Shown here piece by piece: positions 10,090 through 22,700 of a stretch of DNA of 64,000 nt (position 1 is its first letter; each line of letters opens with the position of its first letter). The notes below the pieces were generated by a model. It searched no databases, was not told the origin of the DNA, and saw nothing but the letters and a program-made list of their open reading frames with translations. A program made the position numbers and the translations under genes. Origin of the DNA: Terana coerulea (Eukaryota; Basidiomycota; Agaricomycetes; Polyporales; Phanerochaetaceae); NCBI GenBank assembly GCA_024811115.1, contig JAKOGH010000103.1:62001-126000 (forward strand), given 5' to 3'.

Positions 10090-12290
10090 TCTCTGAGACG
10101 CTTCCAGTCCTTCAGCTGGTTTCCTACGTGGCGATGTTCCTCTGTAACTGGGGATCAAGTTGGACATCTTCGCGAGCACTGTACTTCACCATAAAGTCAA
10201 GCAATATCTGTCAGAATACCTCATGCAAGTGATCCATCTGTGGTTTCGGCTCTAGATACGCATACTCGAGGGCAATCTGCTCAGCAAGCTTCGCAAGCAT
10301 GGTACCGAGACCGAAGTTCTGCAGTTGGGGGTGCAATGCCGGGTCGAAGTCGGAGTCAAACAATCGAAAAGGGCATCACGGGCGCCGTCGACATCTAGCC
10401 CGTCTTTCGTAGTGTGATTGAAGAGGCATGAACGCATCAGATTTGCCTGCCATGTGAAGGCTTTTCTCGAGCGGTGATCCTGGAGTTCGCACCAGGACCA
10501 CACTCGTCAGTAGTGTCCAAAAGATGGACTCTGTGTCATGCAAAGGCCGGTGGCTGAATGGCACAGTCGAAATGGGCTCCTCCTCCTCCTGGATAGTGCA
10601 TATCCCGCCGTGGCATGTGCCTGGTACAGTGTCGCACATCGCATTGTACGCATCTTGGGTATACGCAGCGACATACGCTTGCAGAGCTTCCCCAACGAGG
10701 TTCGGCATGGGAGTGAAGCGGAGCTGGAAGTATGCAGGTTCCAACGTTCGACCTTGAGCCACAGAGCGAGCAATGTACCGCGCAGTACCCTACCAATACA
10801 AGTGAATGGGTGAGGAACAGAAGATGCCACCTGGAAATTGCTTACCGTGCGTTCCCTTAGCTTTTGGCTGACAACGGCTTTGTCCACTGATACGCTGCAC
10901 CACGCCCTCGGGTGCGATCACCTAACCCTAACCCAACAGACAGCGGGCTCGGGCCAAAGCACCGAGTCGGGGAGCGGTTTTATGTGTGAGTGGGGACGTC
11001 ACTTCAACTCTGCGGCCGAAGTGCCAGCAGGAGTCGGGGACCGAAGACCTCGGGAGGTAACGGTCGGGCAAGCCTGGTCTGTAACGGGGACAGAGAGAGA
11101 GAGCACCGAAGCTGAGAGACTTCGAGGACGACGTACGAGGGGACCGGGGCAAGACTCCGAAGTTGAGTCAGACCGCACAGCCAACGAGCAAGACGAGTAC
11201 TAGACGAGAGCGGGATACCTAAGAAGCACCGATGTACTTGTAGTCTTAATGCGTAGCGGGGGCGTGAAGAGGGGAAAGGTAACTTGTATTTGCAGAAAGT
11301 ATGTACAGAGTATTTATACGGGCTCGGTACCTAACAGCCAGAGCTAATGGGCCGCGTCCGAGAGAGAATAAAGGAGTGGTTTGGATACAAAAGTGGTATG
11401 GATAAGGAAAGACCGAGTCGGGATACACTAACCAAGGATATGCCGTGCGCCTGGGCGGGAAAGACTTGTGGGGTGGCGCACAACGCAGTGTCGCTGTCTT
11501 GGTCGTAGTTAGGTACGTGCCTAAGTCCAGGGCAGGAGCTCGCCCGGGGCTGACGTGGCCCGCATCTTTCGGACTGGTGACCGCACTGCCTGTTGCGAGG
11601 GACTGCACAGGCTCTGGACTGACGTGACGGAGGGGCGCCGTTACAAGATATCTCGGGGAGAGTAGTTCGGGGATGTCAATGGCTCCGGGGCTTCGGGGGT
11701 GGTGTCCGGGGTCCTAGAACGATCGTAGAGCGTGGTGACGAAAAAGGCAATTTCTGGGGTTTCCGCGCTCAGGGCGCTTACCAGCGTATCACCACTGTCA
11801 AGGGAGTAATGCTCGCTGGGGAGGTCGCGGACTTCTTCACCGGCTCCGTGGGAGAAGAATTGTTGAAGAGTACGTGGTCGATGAATTTAACCGGATGTGT
11901 CGCAGAGTAGAACACCTTATTGGCCTCGGGTGTGTCGGGGTCCTCCATCGTATGGTGATCCAGATACATGGGAATATTATTTGCACTCATATCCCAGTGG
12001 AGCACTTTCTGCTCTCAAACTAGAATGTGGTGTGCTGCGCAGAAGCTATTCAGCGAAGCATGAGATTTCATAATGAATGAACATACTTTCTACCGTGTCG
12101 TATATGGCGCAAAGAAGCTCCTTGAGAGTTCTAGCCTTCAGGATATGCTCGCCGTGGCTATACATAACTGGGCGTGTCTTTATGCGCCTGACAGCCTTGC
12201 CGCGAGATTTGGCCAACCCTGCAGCAGCGAGGACGAACGGAGGACCTTCGAGATGGGAACTCGAGTGAATGCCAACTTGCGGAGACAATT
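10090..12290 (-). pseudogene. FunK1 kinase pseudogene, copy B
   Basis: Recognisable pieces on the minus strand are, in order: the YSHGEHILKARTLKELL region (12100-12250), LHWDMSANNIPMY (catalytic HRD changed to HWD, near 11980), a collapsed NNSSPTEPVKK segment with the exon boundary around the DFD motif deleted, and, after the insertion, MAQGRTLEPAYFQLRF through FSHRPLHDTESIFW (10500-10762). A further frameshift lies near 10380-10450. The N-terminal ~400 residues are missing and the kinase fragment abuts promoter-like sequence of the other units. This copy is clearly non-functional, and its greater divergence suggests it is the oldest. Confidence 0.8.
10888..11791. mobile_element. Solo-LTR-like insertion in FunK1 copy B
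   Basis: The 904-bp insert begins TGATACGCTG and ends CAGCGTATCA, a perfect 10-bp terminal inverted repeat with the TG..CA ends typical of LTRs. It is flanked by the 4-bp direct repeat CCAC (10884-10887 and 11792-11795). Removing the insert and one CCAC restores the uninterrupted sequence found in copies A and C (GTCCACTGTC), so the insertion boundaries are precise. No protein-coding capacity is seen; a TATA-like element is present on the minus strand near 11310. A solo LTR left by recombination is the simplest reading; a non-autonomous DNA element with a 4-bp target duplication is the alternative. Confidence 0.7.
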
Positions 12291-12564
12291 ATATGACAGT
12301 ACATTGTTGGTACATGACAAACAGGCCACCGACGAAATAAGTCACAGTAGGGCAAAGTCCAGGGCCGTTGAGCGGGTAGAGTTGGCTCAAAGTGAGAGTG
12401 GCCATAGGCCCGTCGGCAAGTGAGAGTAAAAGGGAAAGTGCGAGCTTCAACGTTTCAACATCCGCTGATGGCGACTTGGTGGCCCGGCGCTAGCACTCAG
12501 CGCAACCCTGGTCGACATCTCGCGATCGTACTCATGAGCGGATAGCGGGTGCTACTGTTCGCAA

Positions 12565-15500
12565 AAGATTACATGCCATTTGCTATCACCAAATCGTCTG
12601 CGCATTACCGCAAGATGAGTTATAACAAAGCACTACTAAGCACATACAATTGAGATAGATGACCACGCGTGATGTGTATGCTACAAGTCCATGTACCAGA
12701 AAATAGAATGTGAGGGTAAGAAGTATGTCAAAAGGTGAAGAAAACGCGCAGGAAATGGATAGCTTAAGGCGGAGGCGACTGTTTCTGAGACTCTCGCAGC
12801 GTCGCGGTGTGTGTTGGCCGGTCAGATACTTTGGATGAGGAGAAGTATCGGGACCCATCGGCGCCGGAGTCGGGGCCGTTGACGCCGTTGGCCTTCTGTC
12901 GCTTGGACGTTTCAGACTCCAGGCCATCTCCATCACGCTTGCGGCCCTTCGAAGGAGCTGGCTGGGCGGTGATGTCCCGCTGTAAATCCGGATCGAGTTG
13001 GATATCTTCGCAGTCGCTATACTTGACCAGAAAGTCCAAGAGAATTCGCCTGAACGCCTCATGCAAATGATCGATCTGCGGTTTTGGCTCGAGGTAGGCA
13101 TACTCTGGAATGACCTGTTGCGCGAGATCGGCGAGCATTTGGCCGAGACCGATGTTTTGCAGCTGCGGGTGTAATGCCTGGTCGAAGCTGTAGTCGTCCC
13201 ACCTAAGAATGGGGTCGCGGGCGTCGTGGATGATTGGCCCGTCTTTAATGGCGTGGTTGAAGAGGAACATACGCGCGTGGATCGGCTGCCAGTCGAAAGT
13301 ATTCTCCAGCGGTGACCCCAAAGGTCGCACCAGGACTAGGCTCATCACCAGTGTCCAGAAGATGGACTCTACGTCGTGCGATGGCCGGTGACTGAATACT
13401 ACTTTGGGGTCTTCCCCGGTTTGATCGCGCATAAACCTCCGTGGCACTTTTTCCCTTTATCGCACATCTGCTTGTACGCATGTTTGCCGTACGCAGCAAC
13501 ATACGCTTTCCGTGCTTTCTTGCTCAGGGACGGCATGGGAGCAAACCGTAGTTGCGGTGGGGAAGCTCTCAACGTTCGGCCTTGAGCGACAGCACGAGCA
13601 ATGTATCGCGCGGTACCCTACCGATACGAGTGAGTATGTAAAATGCAAAGAGACATACCCAAAGAGCACCCACCGTGCGTTCTCTGAGCTCTTGGCTGAC
13701 AATAGCCTCGTTCACTGTCAAAGGAGCATGGGTCGTTGCTGAGGCTGTAGGCTTCTTTACCGGTTCCGCGGGAGAGGAGTTGTCAAAGTCAATGATGAGA
13801 CAGCGTGCGCGATCTTGCGCATCGGATTTCCTGCCACTGCTAGAAACAGGAAAGACCTATCAGCGGGCTCTGGCGTGATCAATAACGCGGACTTACCCTG
13901 AGGAAGGCGGGAGGACGTCGTCAATGAATTTCATGGGCTGTTTCGGAGAATAGAACGCAGCGCCGGCCTCGGATGTGCGAGGGTCCTTCAGTGTATCAGG
14001 ATGGTGTTCGGGATACATGAGAATATTATTTGCGCTCATATCGCGATGGAGGATCTTCCGGTCTCGAACGAGGATGCGATGTACTGCACAGAAATCATTC
14101 AGCGAAGCGAAAGAGTTCAGGATGAAAGGCCATACCTTCTACGGCGTCGTATGTAGCTCGGATAAGGTCCCCGAGGGTTTTAGTCCTCAGGAGACGCTCT
14201 CCGTGGCTACCCATGACCAACCGTGCCTTCGTACGCTCGACGGGCCGGCCACGAGAATTAGCCAACCCTGCTGTGGTGAGAGCTACAGTGTCAGCGCCGT
14301 GTCGTACCTTGACGTCTTCGGTACCAAGCACGCGGACAACGCCTGGAACGATGCCGTCTCTATGAATCTCCTGAATGAGATCCTTCTCCTTGAACCTTCT
14401 AGACTCGTCGCGATATGCGTCCTTGATGACAACCTTCTCGCCCGTCGGAGCAACCGACTTGAATACGGTAGTTCGGCGTCCATGGCCGCTGGACCAGACG
14501 CTGAGCGCACACTTCTCGTAGGTCTTGCCGCACGCCTGCACATCCCACAGCACCTCGGGATCCGATCCCACGTGGGGAGTCAACGTCGTGTCATGCAGGT
14601 GGTGCTTTGTAGGAGGCATGTACAGCGAGTAGAGGTACTGCGCTAGCGGCTCCAGATTGTCCCAGGACATGTCGCCAGAAGCAATGTCGCCAGAAGCGTC
14701 GACCCAGGCCAGCTGATAGTCTTGTGGTCGGTGCGGCCAAAACAAACATGCCAGGGATGTTTGGGGAGGCCTCTAGGACATACCATACGTAGCTAGTCGC
14801 TTGATTTAAACCAAGATACTGTCGTTGTTTTATTTCGACGACTGTGCGCGCGCATGGGTATGGGATGGGCCGATACTGGGACCTCTGAGAAGCTTGAGGG
14901 TGGCTATTTGAAGGGAGCGCTGAAGGTTCGGACGGTAGCTCTTCCACGGCGGCTTGCTCTTCAGCTTGCTCTTCATCCTGTGCTGAGTCTTCAGGGACCT
15001 TTGGTTTGCTTGATGACTTCTTTCTTCTCTCAAAGAACTCGAGAGGCTCGTCTACGCCAATCAGGTCGGGAGCGAAATTCGAATGTGTACCTCTGCCCGC
15101 CGGATGATGTGACATAACAGTGTTTCCGTTGGGCACGAAGGATATTTGTTTCAAGCCTTCCGGCCGAGACGGGAGATGGTCTAAGAGAGAGAATGAGAAC
15201 GCAAGAACGTTACAGCAAGTAATAGTGAAACACAAACCGTAGATGAAGTGGCTAAGCTTAGTTAATAGCTTCGCCACTGGTCGGTAATACTTGAACTCGC
15301 CGCCAGGCTTTGTCGAGTGGGTCAGTTCACGCAGAAGACTAAAATCGACGGCATTCTGCCAGTCGATGGTGGATGGAATAGGCAACAGGTGATTGGTCGT
15401 GAACTGAGGGTCGACGGGAGGTACTGGTTTGAGGGCCTCGAGATCCTCGCGAGTCCTGAATGGGGTTGAGGACTTTACGGGAGTTGGGGGTAGCGCAGAA

Positions 15501-15830
15501 GGGTGTGAGAAGACGTTAGATAGTTTTGTCATAAGCAGGCATAGTGGAGGAAGATGTAGACGAACAGAGGAACTCCGAGAGGGGAACTCGAACGATTGCC
15601 TACTTGCGGAGGCCATTTTATGCCAGGAGATCGTTGGTGCGTGACAAGCAGGCCACTGATGAATTGAGTCACAATAGGGCTGAGTTTAGAACAGCAATTG
15701 GGCCGGAAGAATGGGATCAAAGTGAGAGTGGCCACAGACCAGTCAGCGAGTGACAGTAAGAGTTGAACTTCAGGATTACCATATTTGGAGGGAAGTGCAA
15801 TTTTGAATCTCCGCTGATGGAAGTTCGGTG
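12565..15830 (-). repeat. FunK1 repeat unit C
   Basis: Third copy of the FunK1 unit, in the same orientation as A and B. Homology to unit A ends near 15830, shortly upstream of the gene. Confidence 0.8.
12764..15532 (-). CDS. FunK1-family protein kinase, copy C (frameshifted)
   Basis: Same family and domain order as copy A, including the catalytic HRDMSANNIL loop, the FSHRPSHDVESIFW block and a Ser/Gln-rich C-terminus. The start differs from copy A: an extra T at 15523-15526 breaks the MPAYDKLSNV frame, and the likely start here is the ATG at 15532 (MTKLSNVF). One extra base at 14732 shifts the frame between MFVLAA and RPQDYQLAWVD, where copy A is intact. Conversely copy C reads through the place where copy A is broken (TPHVGSDPEVLW). 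The frame change before the FSHRP block is shared with copy A. The breaks at different places mean a functional parent existed recently. Confidence 0.75.
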
Positions 15831-16419
15831 GCCTGGCGCCTATACGGAGGCGGCCGAAGCGCAACGTTTTATAGTGACAAGCCCTGAAGCTTGAAGTGTT
15901 CGCAGAACTAATGGCATTCAAAAGAAAACTTGTCAACGCTCTCGAACATTTCCAGAAATATCATGCATATATGATGTGCGAGTAGCAGCTCTCCGACGTC
16001 AAATAAGCGCCCATGCAGTTCAAGTTCCTGAGTGAAGTTCACTGGCACCTGCTGGTCCACGAAATCGTCAGAGATGTCTCAGTTTGTCTTCGTGGTCACT
16101 AAAAACATGTAATAGTTTTATATACATGAACAGTGCCCAAACAGCCTTCGGAGAGTTTTCTTCGACTCGAAAGAAGACCTTTCAGGGCGACAATGATTTC
16201 CAGCACTTCTCGCATGGCCAGAAGCTAGCTTTACTCGCAGAGGACGAGGGTTGGCGCTATTTCTGAAAAATGTATAGTGCACAAGAGCTTACCATAAGTT
16301 TCACGCTGCTAACGCAATTTTCGCCAATTTGCATGCACTACATGGTTAAAGAACATATGTGGTACTTTCATCATTTCCGAATACTCGCTGTCAAGACCCA
16401 GGCCGCACAACATCGTCTT
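15831..16419. other. Intergenic, no gene seen
   Basis: Short spacer between FunK1 unit C and the 3' end of the nitrate transporter gene; no supported coding region. Confidence 0.45.
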
Positions 16420-18653
16420 TCACTTCCTAGGAACACGAATGGCTACAAGCGCAGCGCTGACGACCTACAGTCCACACATCAATGCCTGCGTGCACGTGCA
16501 CAAGACAACCCGGAACTCACCATCGTGAAGATACCAGCGATCCAGAACGCCTTGCCAAACGGCGACGGGCTGAAAGCGGAACATGAGCGCGTACCACACG
16601 CCGCCGAGGTTGCCCATCGCGCCGACGATGCCCGTCATGAGCCCGTTCGAGTACGGGTTGCAGTGCGGCACGAGCGAGAAGTTCGCGCCGTTCGCCATCT
16701 CGTCGACGGCCGCGACGAGGACCATGAGCACGATCACGACCGCGACTGTCAAAGCGAGTCAGCATAGGTCAGCATATATGCGTGTATTTTGGCAATGTGG
16801 AGTGCGGGATGGGGCACTCACGGGAGGCGTTGTGTCGGTCGATGTAGAGACCCCATGCGAGCGACATCGCGCCCTGCAGCACGCCCAGGCCGAGCACGAG
16901 GTATTTCTTGCCCGGCACGCCCCAGCGCCGGTACACGATGTCGCCCAGCCATCCACCGAGCGGCCGCGTGACGACATTCAGCATGCCGAAGATGCTCGCA
17001 ATCTGTGCAGCACAAACAGGTCGGTGCCAGGTGACGAAGACGGGTGGGTGCGCACTCACGTAGCCACTGCGCGTCTGGCCGAAGCCCTTGGTCTTGGTGT
17101 ACAGACCGAAGATAACGTTTGCGAGGTTAGCGTCGATGGCGAGCTCGTAGCCGAATGATGCTGGGTGTCGTCAGCACTGAGATTGGGAGTTGTAGGAGAA
17201 ATGCGCACGCACTCATGTAAGCGAGGGCGGGCAACCATGTTAGCGGATTCGCGACAACATCCAGCGCGACCCTGCGAGACGGCGGAAGTGCTTCGATCTT
17301 GTGGGGCGGAGCTATGGCAGTATGAGTGAGTTTTTCATCGATCAGCGGTGTGCAGGAGCCTCACAGTCAGGGGTGACGTCCTGGATCTGTACGTCGACGG
17401 CCTCTTTCTCAGTTCTTGACTTCGCTTCAAGGTCGCTCCCAGGACGTGTTTCCACTTCAGGATGACCAGAAGAAGCAGAAGAGCCTGGCCTGTGTCGATC
17501 GGCCCACTTCCCGTTGGGGTGATCAGTGCCGACGACCAAGGTAACGACAGCGACGGTGATCAGAATGGGGACAGGCACAATGGCAAATGCAGCTATCAAC
17601 ATAGGCTCAACGTCAGCTCGTATCAATCTTAGAAGCACAGCACATACCCCTCCATGCAGAATGCTCGCTGAGACCGTCCTTGATCAGGCGGTCGTACAGC
17701 GCGACCATGATGATAAACGTGAATCCGCCGCCCGAGTTGCCCCACCCAGCGACGAGCGCATTCGCACGTCCGACGATAGACGTGTCGTAAAATGCCGTCG
17801 TCCACGCTTGACACGGCACGAACGTCCCGCCCAGAATACCTGCCGGCGAGAAAAATGAACCCCGTTCAGCATGCCGACAACACGAACAGGAGCCCGCGAG
17901 AGTGCGCACCGATAAAGAAACGGATCACATATAAGCCCCGCACGGTGGTGACCGTGCCCGCGAGTCCAGACGGAATGGCACCGATGATAAGGAGCCCGGC
18001 CATCACTTTGCGGGGTCCGTAACCTGTGTCAAACAGGTGAGATAGACGTGAGATTGGCGTGGAAGAAGGGTGAGACTCGGAGCCGGAGTGACGTACGGTC
18101 GACGAGAGGCCCAACGACGACGCGCACGATGAGCGTCGAGCATAGCGAGATGATGTTGGAGTTGCCTACAGTCACGGCGTTGCGTTAGCGCCGCTGACCA
18201 CTTTGTCCAGCAAGAGTGAGACGACCTACCGATTTGTTGTGTGGTGAGCTTGAGGTCGTTCTTCACGGCCTCCGGAATGAGCGGTGAAAATGCGAACCAT
18301 GAGAGGCTGCGCCCAGAGTTAATGATAAGGTCTATAACCCATGAGGGGAAGTTACGATACTCACAAGGCCACCCAGAACCCGAGCCATGATCTGCAACGG
18401 TGTCTAAGATGCAATTGAAGATTAACGCAGATAGATAAACTTACAGATGAAAGTTGATGGAGTAAGGGTTGTTGAGTTTGAGGATTGGAAGGGTCGTACA
18501 CTTGTTGTTGACTGGATTGACCCTCACAGTCGTTAGCGACTGCCAGAGCGAGACCTTTTCCGGATGGCCGACATGGTGGGAAGCCTCCTTGTCATACAAC
18601 TGAGCTGTATCTGGACTGCCGGAGACAGTTGAAGAAGACCTTTCGCGCTGCAT
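16420..18653 (-). CDS. nrtA: High-affinity nitrate/nitrite transporter (NRT2/CrnA family)
   Basis: Plasma-membrane MFS permease importing nitrate with protons. It starts at [12 protein letters not shown] (18653); an in-frame ATG also exists at 18671. The fungal N-terminal block [19 protein letters not shown] precedes the first membrane segment. Both nitrate signatures are visible: [14 protein letters not shown] (near 17740) and [15 protein letters not shown] (near 16600), along with the [15 protein letters not shown] block. A long hydrophilic central loop (17350-17540) is typical of fungal members. At least eight short introns split it. The C-terminus should read [14 protein letters not shown], then after an intron [14 protein letters not shown] and a stop at 16420. 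Reaching that frame requires removing one base of CCC at 16567-16569 (plus-strand GGG). The gene is divergent from nitrate reductase and shares its promoter. Confidence 0.88.
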
Positions 18654-19704
18654 GAAGGGAAAGCGAACCACACGAAGACGTCAGCCTGGCCAAGTGGTGG
18701 AAGCAAGCCGAAACGCCGCACTTGCCTGCGCGTCCTCCTATCATATGTAAGCGGTTTGTGTCGACAACTTCGCGGGCGAGCGCGATTGCGGTGGATTCTC
18801 GACCAGTGCTCCCACGAAGATAAGACGGGCTAGTCAGAAACAGTGCGGCCGTTCCTTGGCTCGCGCTTTTGTTGCTTCGGAGCTACCGAAGTTTGCACCC
18901 ACATTCCGGTGCTCGGCCGTAGCCTCTGCAAAGCAACGTCCTAAAGATAAGCGGTGGCTATGAGCCAACTCGACAACCGCCTGGCTGTGATCAGGAGCTC
19001 ATGATGACGGGGCCTAAAATGAATAGGAATTATCGTGCGAAGATGCCATGACGGCTAAACAAACCCATGTTTCCCAAGCGTTCTTCTTGTCCGCAGAACA
19101 TGACTTCCAACGGTGAAGACGAAAGTCAAGAGCAAGGATCAACCACATGAAAGCGACACACTGCGGTCGTCTCGTTTGGGACGCGAACGCTACCTAAATT
19201 TATTTATTTATTTTACGGGCGTGTGACCGTGACAGAGATGGGGATCAGCGATCAAATTTTGCCGCCACAATTGTGCCTCGAGCCAAATCCGGACCGTGTT
19301 GCGCTCTGCGGCAAGCGATAAAACTCAACCAGGCTCCTTTCGCACGACCCTTATCCAACCAATAGCAATGACCACCAACTCTTCGGAAAATGCGTTCGGG
19401 CACTCGGCGGCTTGTCTTTGTCCACGGGATGTGCCAGAAATACCACCTCGACGTCAGGCAGTGACAAGCACCCCGTAAAATTGACTCGCTATCTCTCCTG
19501 CGAGCCTTCGTGAGCTTCGCAGTACCTATCATACCACGTTGTACGCTAAAGAAGGTGCGGATAGCTCCGGCAGCTTGATCCTACCTCTGCATCTCCTTCT
19601 AGAATCTAGACTCCAGCAATTCCGAATCGAATCAGACTTAGGCCAGGACAAGCATCAATCCCCGCGTTTCTCTCCTTACCCCATCTCCATCCAGAACATA
19701 CACC
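18654..19704. promoter_or_regulatory. Shared divergent promoter of nitrate transporter and nitrate reductase
   Basis: The 1.05-kb region separates the divergent transporter and reductase genes. It contains AGATAAG at 18818-18824 and 18945-18951 and CTTATC (GATAAG on the minus strand) at 19350-19355. These match the HGATAR consensus bound by AreA/Nit2-type GATA factors that activate nitrogen-catabolite genes. Binding is inferred, not shown. Confidence 0.5.
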
Positions 19705-22700
19705 ATGGCACTGTCAGACTCTGGAAGCACAAGGTCGCGCAGCTCTTCGGGCTCTCGTGCAACGCGAAGCGCCCACACCGATGCTTCAGCCACTGTACCT
19801 GCACTGACAGACACGCCTGCTTCATCCTTGCGCTCATCGCCCTCATTGCCGAGCAAAAGCGCCGTTGGCCTTCCTACTCCTTTCTATCCTGCGTCGCTTG
19901 AAGTCGAAGAACATAACCGACAATGTCCACCGCTACCCTCTGTGTTCCCGGCGCTTCCGGTGAACGAGACACCCCGCGTTACTGCTGCAGCGGTCAGTTG
20001 CATGCTTTTGAACGGAGCATTGCTTGACATTTAATTGTTCCCATAGGATGTGCAGACACCCGATAGCTGGATGCCTCGGCACCCAGAGCTTATTCGCCTC
20101 ACGGGGAAACACCCCTTCAATTCGGAAGGGTACCTCACGCCTTTGTTCGATGCTGTACGTCTTTCCTGCTATATCATGGGAAGCCAGAGTTGGCGATTTA
20201 GGAGGAAGCGATTCTGCGAGCAGAATCGACATCAGAATCGCCCAGAAGCGGTATCGTCAAATAATGGAGTTCATAATCGACTCGAAAAGCGACTCGAGAA
20301 TCGCCGTAATCGCCTACTCTGACCTACCCGAAGTCGCTAAGCATCGCCGGACAATGTCCTTTCACGCTGTGCTGCTTATTTCTCAACGCGGTGATTGCTA
20401 ACGCTACGCATACTTATAGGGCTTTCTTACCCCCGCGCATCTCCACGTCGTCCGAAATCACGGAGCCGTCCCCAAAATCTCCCCCGACACGGCATACACT
20501 AACTGGAAGATCCGTATCCACGGTCTGGTCAGCCAAGAGGTGGAACTCTCCATCCAGGACCTGGCAGACACGTTTCAGGTGGTAACTCTACCGGTGACAG
20601 TGGTTTGCGCCGGGAACCGGCGAAAGGAGCAGAACGTCGTCAGAAAAAGTCTCGGGTTCAACTGGGGCGCAGGCGGAGGTGCGTTGGCTTCACCCAATTT
20701 CTTTACAACTGCCCTCACCCCCTCACCCCAGTATCCACTGCGCTGTGGACGGGCGTCTACCTCTCGGACATCCTCGCCTACGTCAGGCCGATACGCCCAC
20801 AAGCCCAACATGTCATTTTCGAAGGCGCGGACGATCTTCCCAAGGGCCGCTACGGCACTTCTCAGAAGCTCTCGTGGGCTATGAACAGGGACAAGGGGAT
20901 GCTGATCGGTGCGTCGGCTATCTTGCTTATCTGGGCGCGGGGAATCGGGCGGCTGCGGGTGACATCCAGCTTGGAACTCTCCTCATCGGTGTGTTTTCCA
21001 GATGCTGACTATGTTTTGACTTAGCATGGGCCATGAACGGGCTGCCACTCGAGCCCGACCATGGTTTCCCTGTGCGCTTAATTGTACCAGGTCAGATTGG
21101 CGGGCGTATGGTCAAAGTGAGTTCTGCTTACACGGTATCACGCATGTACCTCCTGACGCTAAAACTATCAGTGGCTCAACAGGATTGAGATATCGGAAGT
21201 GGAGAGCAATCACTGGGTAGGTCCAGGTCTGCGCCGCACCACGCACAGCATGACTCACTATCGCGCATCGGTAGCTTCACTATTGGGGTAAGTGGAAATT
21301 TTGTGCCTGGAAGATACTGTCAACTGACACTACATCCGCGCTCAGATAACAAAGTACTACCCACACAGCTCACTCCCGAGCAAGCACGGGACCAGCCTGA
21401 ATGGTGGTATGATCCAAAGTATGGTTCTTCGACCTTCTTCCGTCGGTTTGGGAGCTCACATACTCCCTAGGTACATTATCACGTAAGTCCTTATCTCATT
21501 GTGTCTTGTATAGTCAAGCCTAATACAATTTTCGCCAGCGAGCTGAATGTCAACAGGTAGTTTGGGTTTACTCCAGCAAACACGCCTCAGCTGACGCATC
21601 ACGTATAGCGCTATCGCCAAGCCTGCCCATGGCGAAGTGCTCGACGTAATACAGGCCGACTTGGCGCCTCCCGCAGACACCCCGGAGTCGGCAACACCGA
21701 AGGCATACGACCTTCGCGGATATGCCTACGCAGGCGGCGGGCGGCGCATCAGCCGCGTCGAGATTTCCTTGGACCACGGCAAGACTTGGACGCTCGCGGA
21801 CGTGTGAGTGCTTGTGTGTGCTCGACTGAGAACGTGGCGATTGACTAAGGTGGCTGCAGGGACTACCAAGAAGACCAGTTTCGCAAGATGGCATTTGAGC
21901 ATCCGGTGTATGGTCTGCTTGATCTCAGAGAGCGGGATACCTGCTTGTGCGTGCGCTCGTAGCCGGTCTAACCGATGTGGGATACTTACCACAGAGATTT
22001 GGTAGCTGCTGGTGCTTCTGGACGTTCCGTGTGCCGCTGGCCAGTCTGGCACAGGCGGACAGCGTCTGCGTGCGCGCGATGGACGAGGGCATGAACACGC
22101 AGCCGCGCGATATGTACCTCAACGCGACGTCCATGCTCAACAACTGGTGGTTTCGCGTCGCGGTACGCAAGACGCCGACCGGCACCGGCGTCCGGTTGGA
22201 ATTTGAGCACCCGGCTGTCGTCGGCCAGACTAAGGAGGGGTGGATGGATGTAAGCTGCCCGTTGCCCACTTGTTGATAATCATGGTGCTAAGTGCTTACG
22301 ATTGGTTGTAGCGGATGAAAAATGAGGGCAAGGACATCCTCGAGCCTGTCTTTTCGGACAGGCCGACCGACGCAGCGAGCAGCCAACAGAGCAAGCCTGT
22401 CGTGCCGAAGCAGGAGGTATGCATGACCAAGGCGGATGTGAATCAGAAAATCACCGTGCAGGAACTTCAGGCTCAGGATAAGGAGAAGCCTTGGGTGTGT
22501 GCATTGTTTGAGGACGTCTTGAGCCCGATTGCTGACAAAACCGAAGTTCGTGGTCAATGGCGAAGTGTACGACGGGACGGGATACTTGCAAGATCACCTG
22601 GCGGTGCCGACTCCATCCTGCTCGTCGCCGGCGATGATGCGACAGAGGACTTCATGGCGATCCACTCTGTGGACGCCAAGAAGAAGCTTGCGGAGGTATG

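Larger units (their letters stand above)
9880..12560 (-). repeat. FunK1 repeat unit B, decayed
   Basis: Second copy of the FunK1 unit, bearing the same 3' flank (9880-10060) and 5' flank (12290-12555) as units A and C but lacking most of the N-terminal coding region and interrupted by a 904-bp insertion. Confidence 0.75.

Noticed and set aside
20190..20400. A coding exon inside the long nitrate reductase intron
   Set aside because: FDA and GFLTPAH are adjacent in the enzyme family and join in phase across 20154/20420; the intervening open frame is compositionally repetitive.
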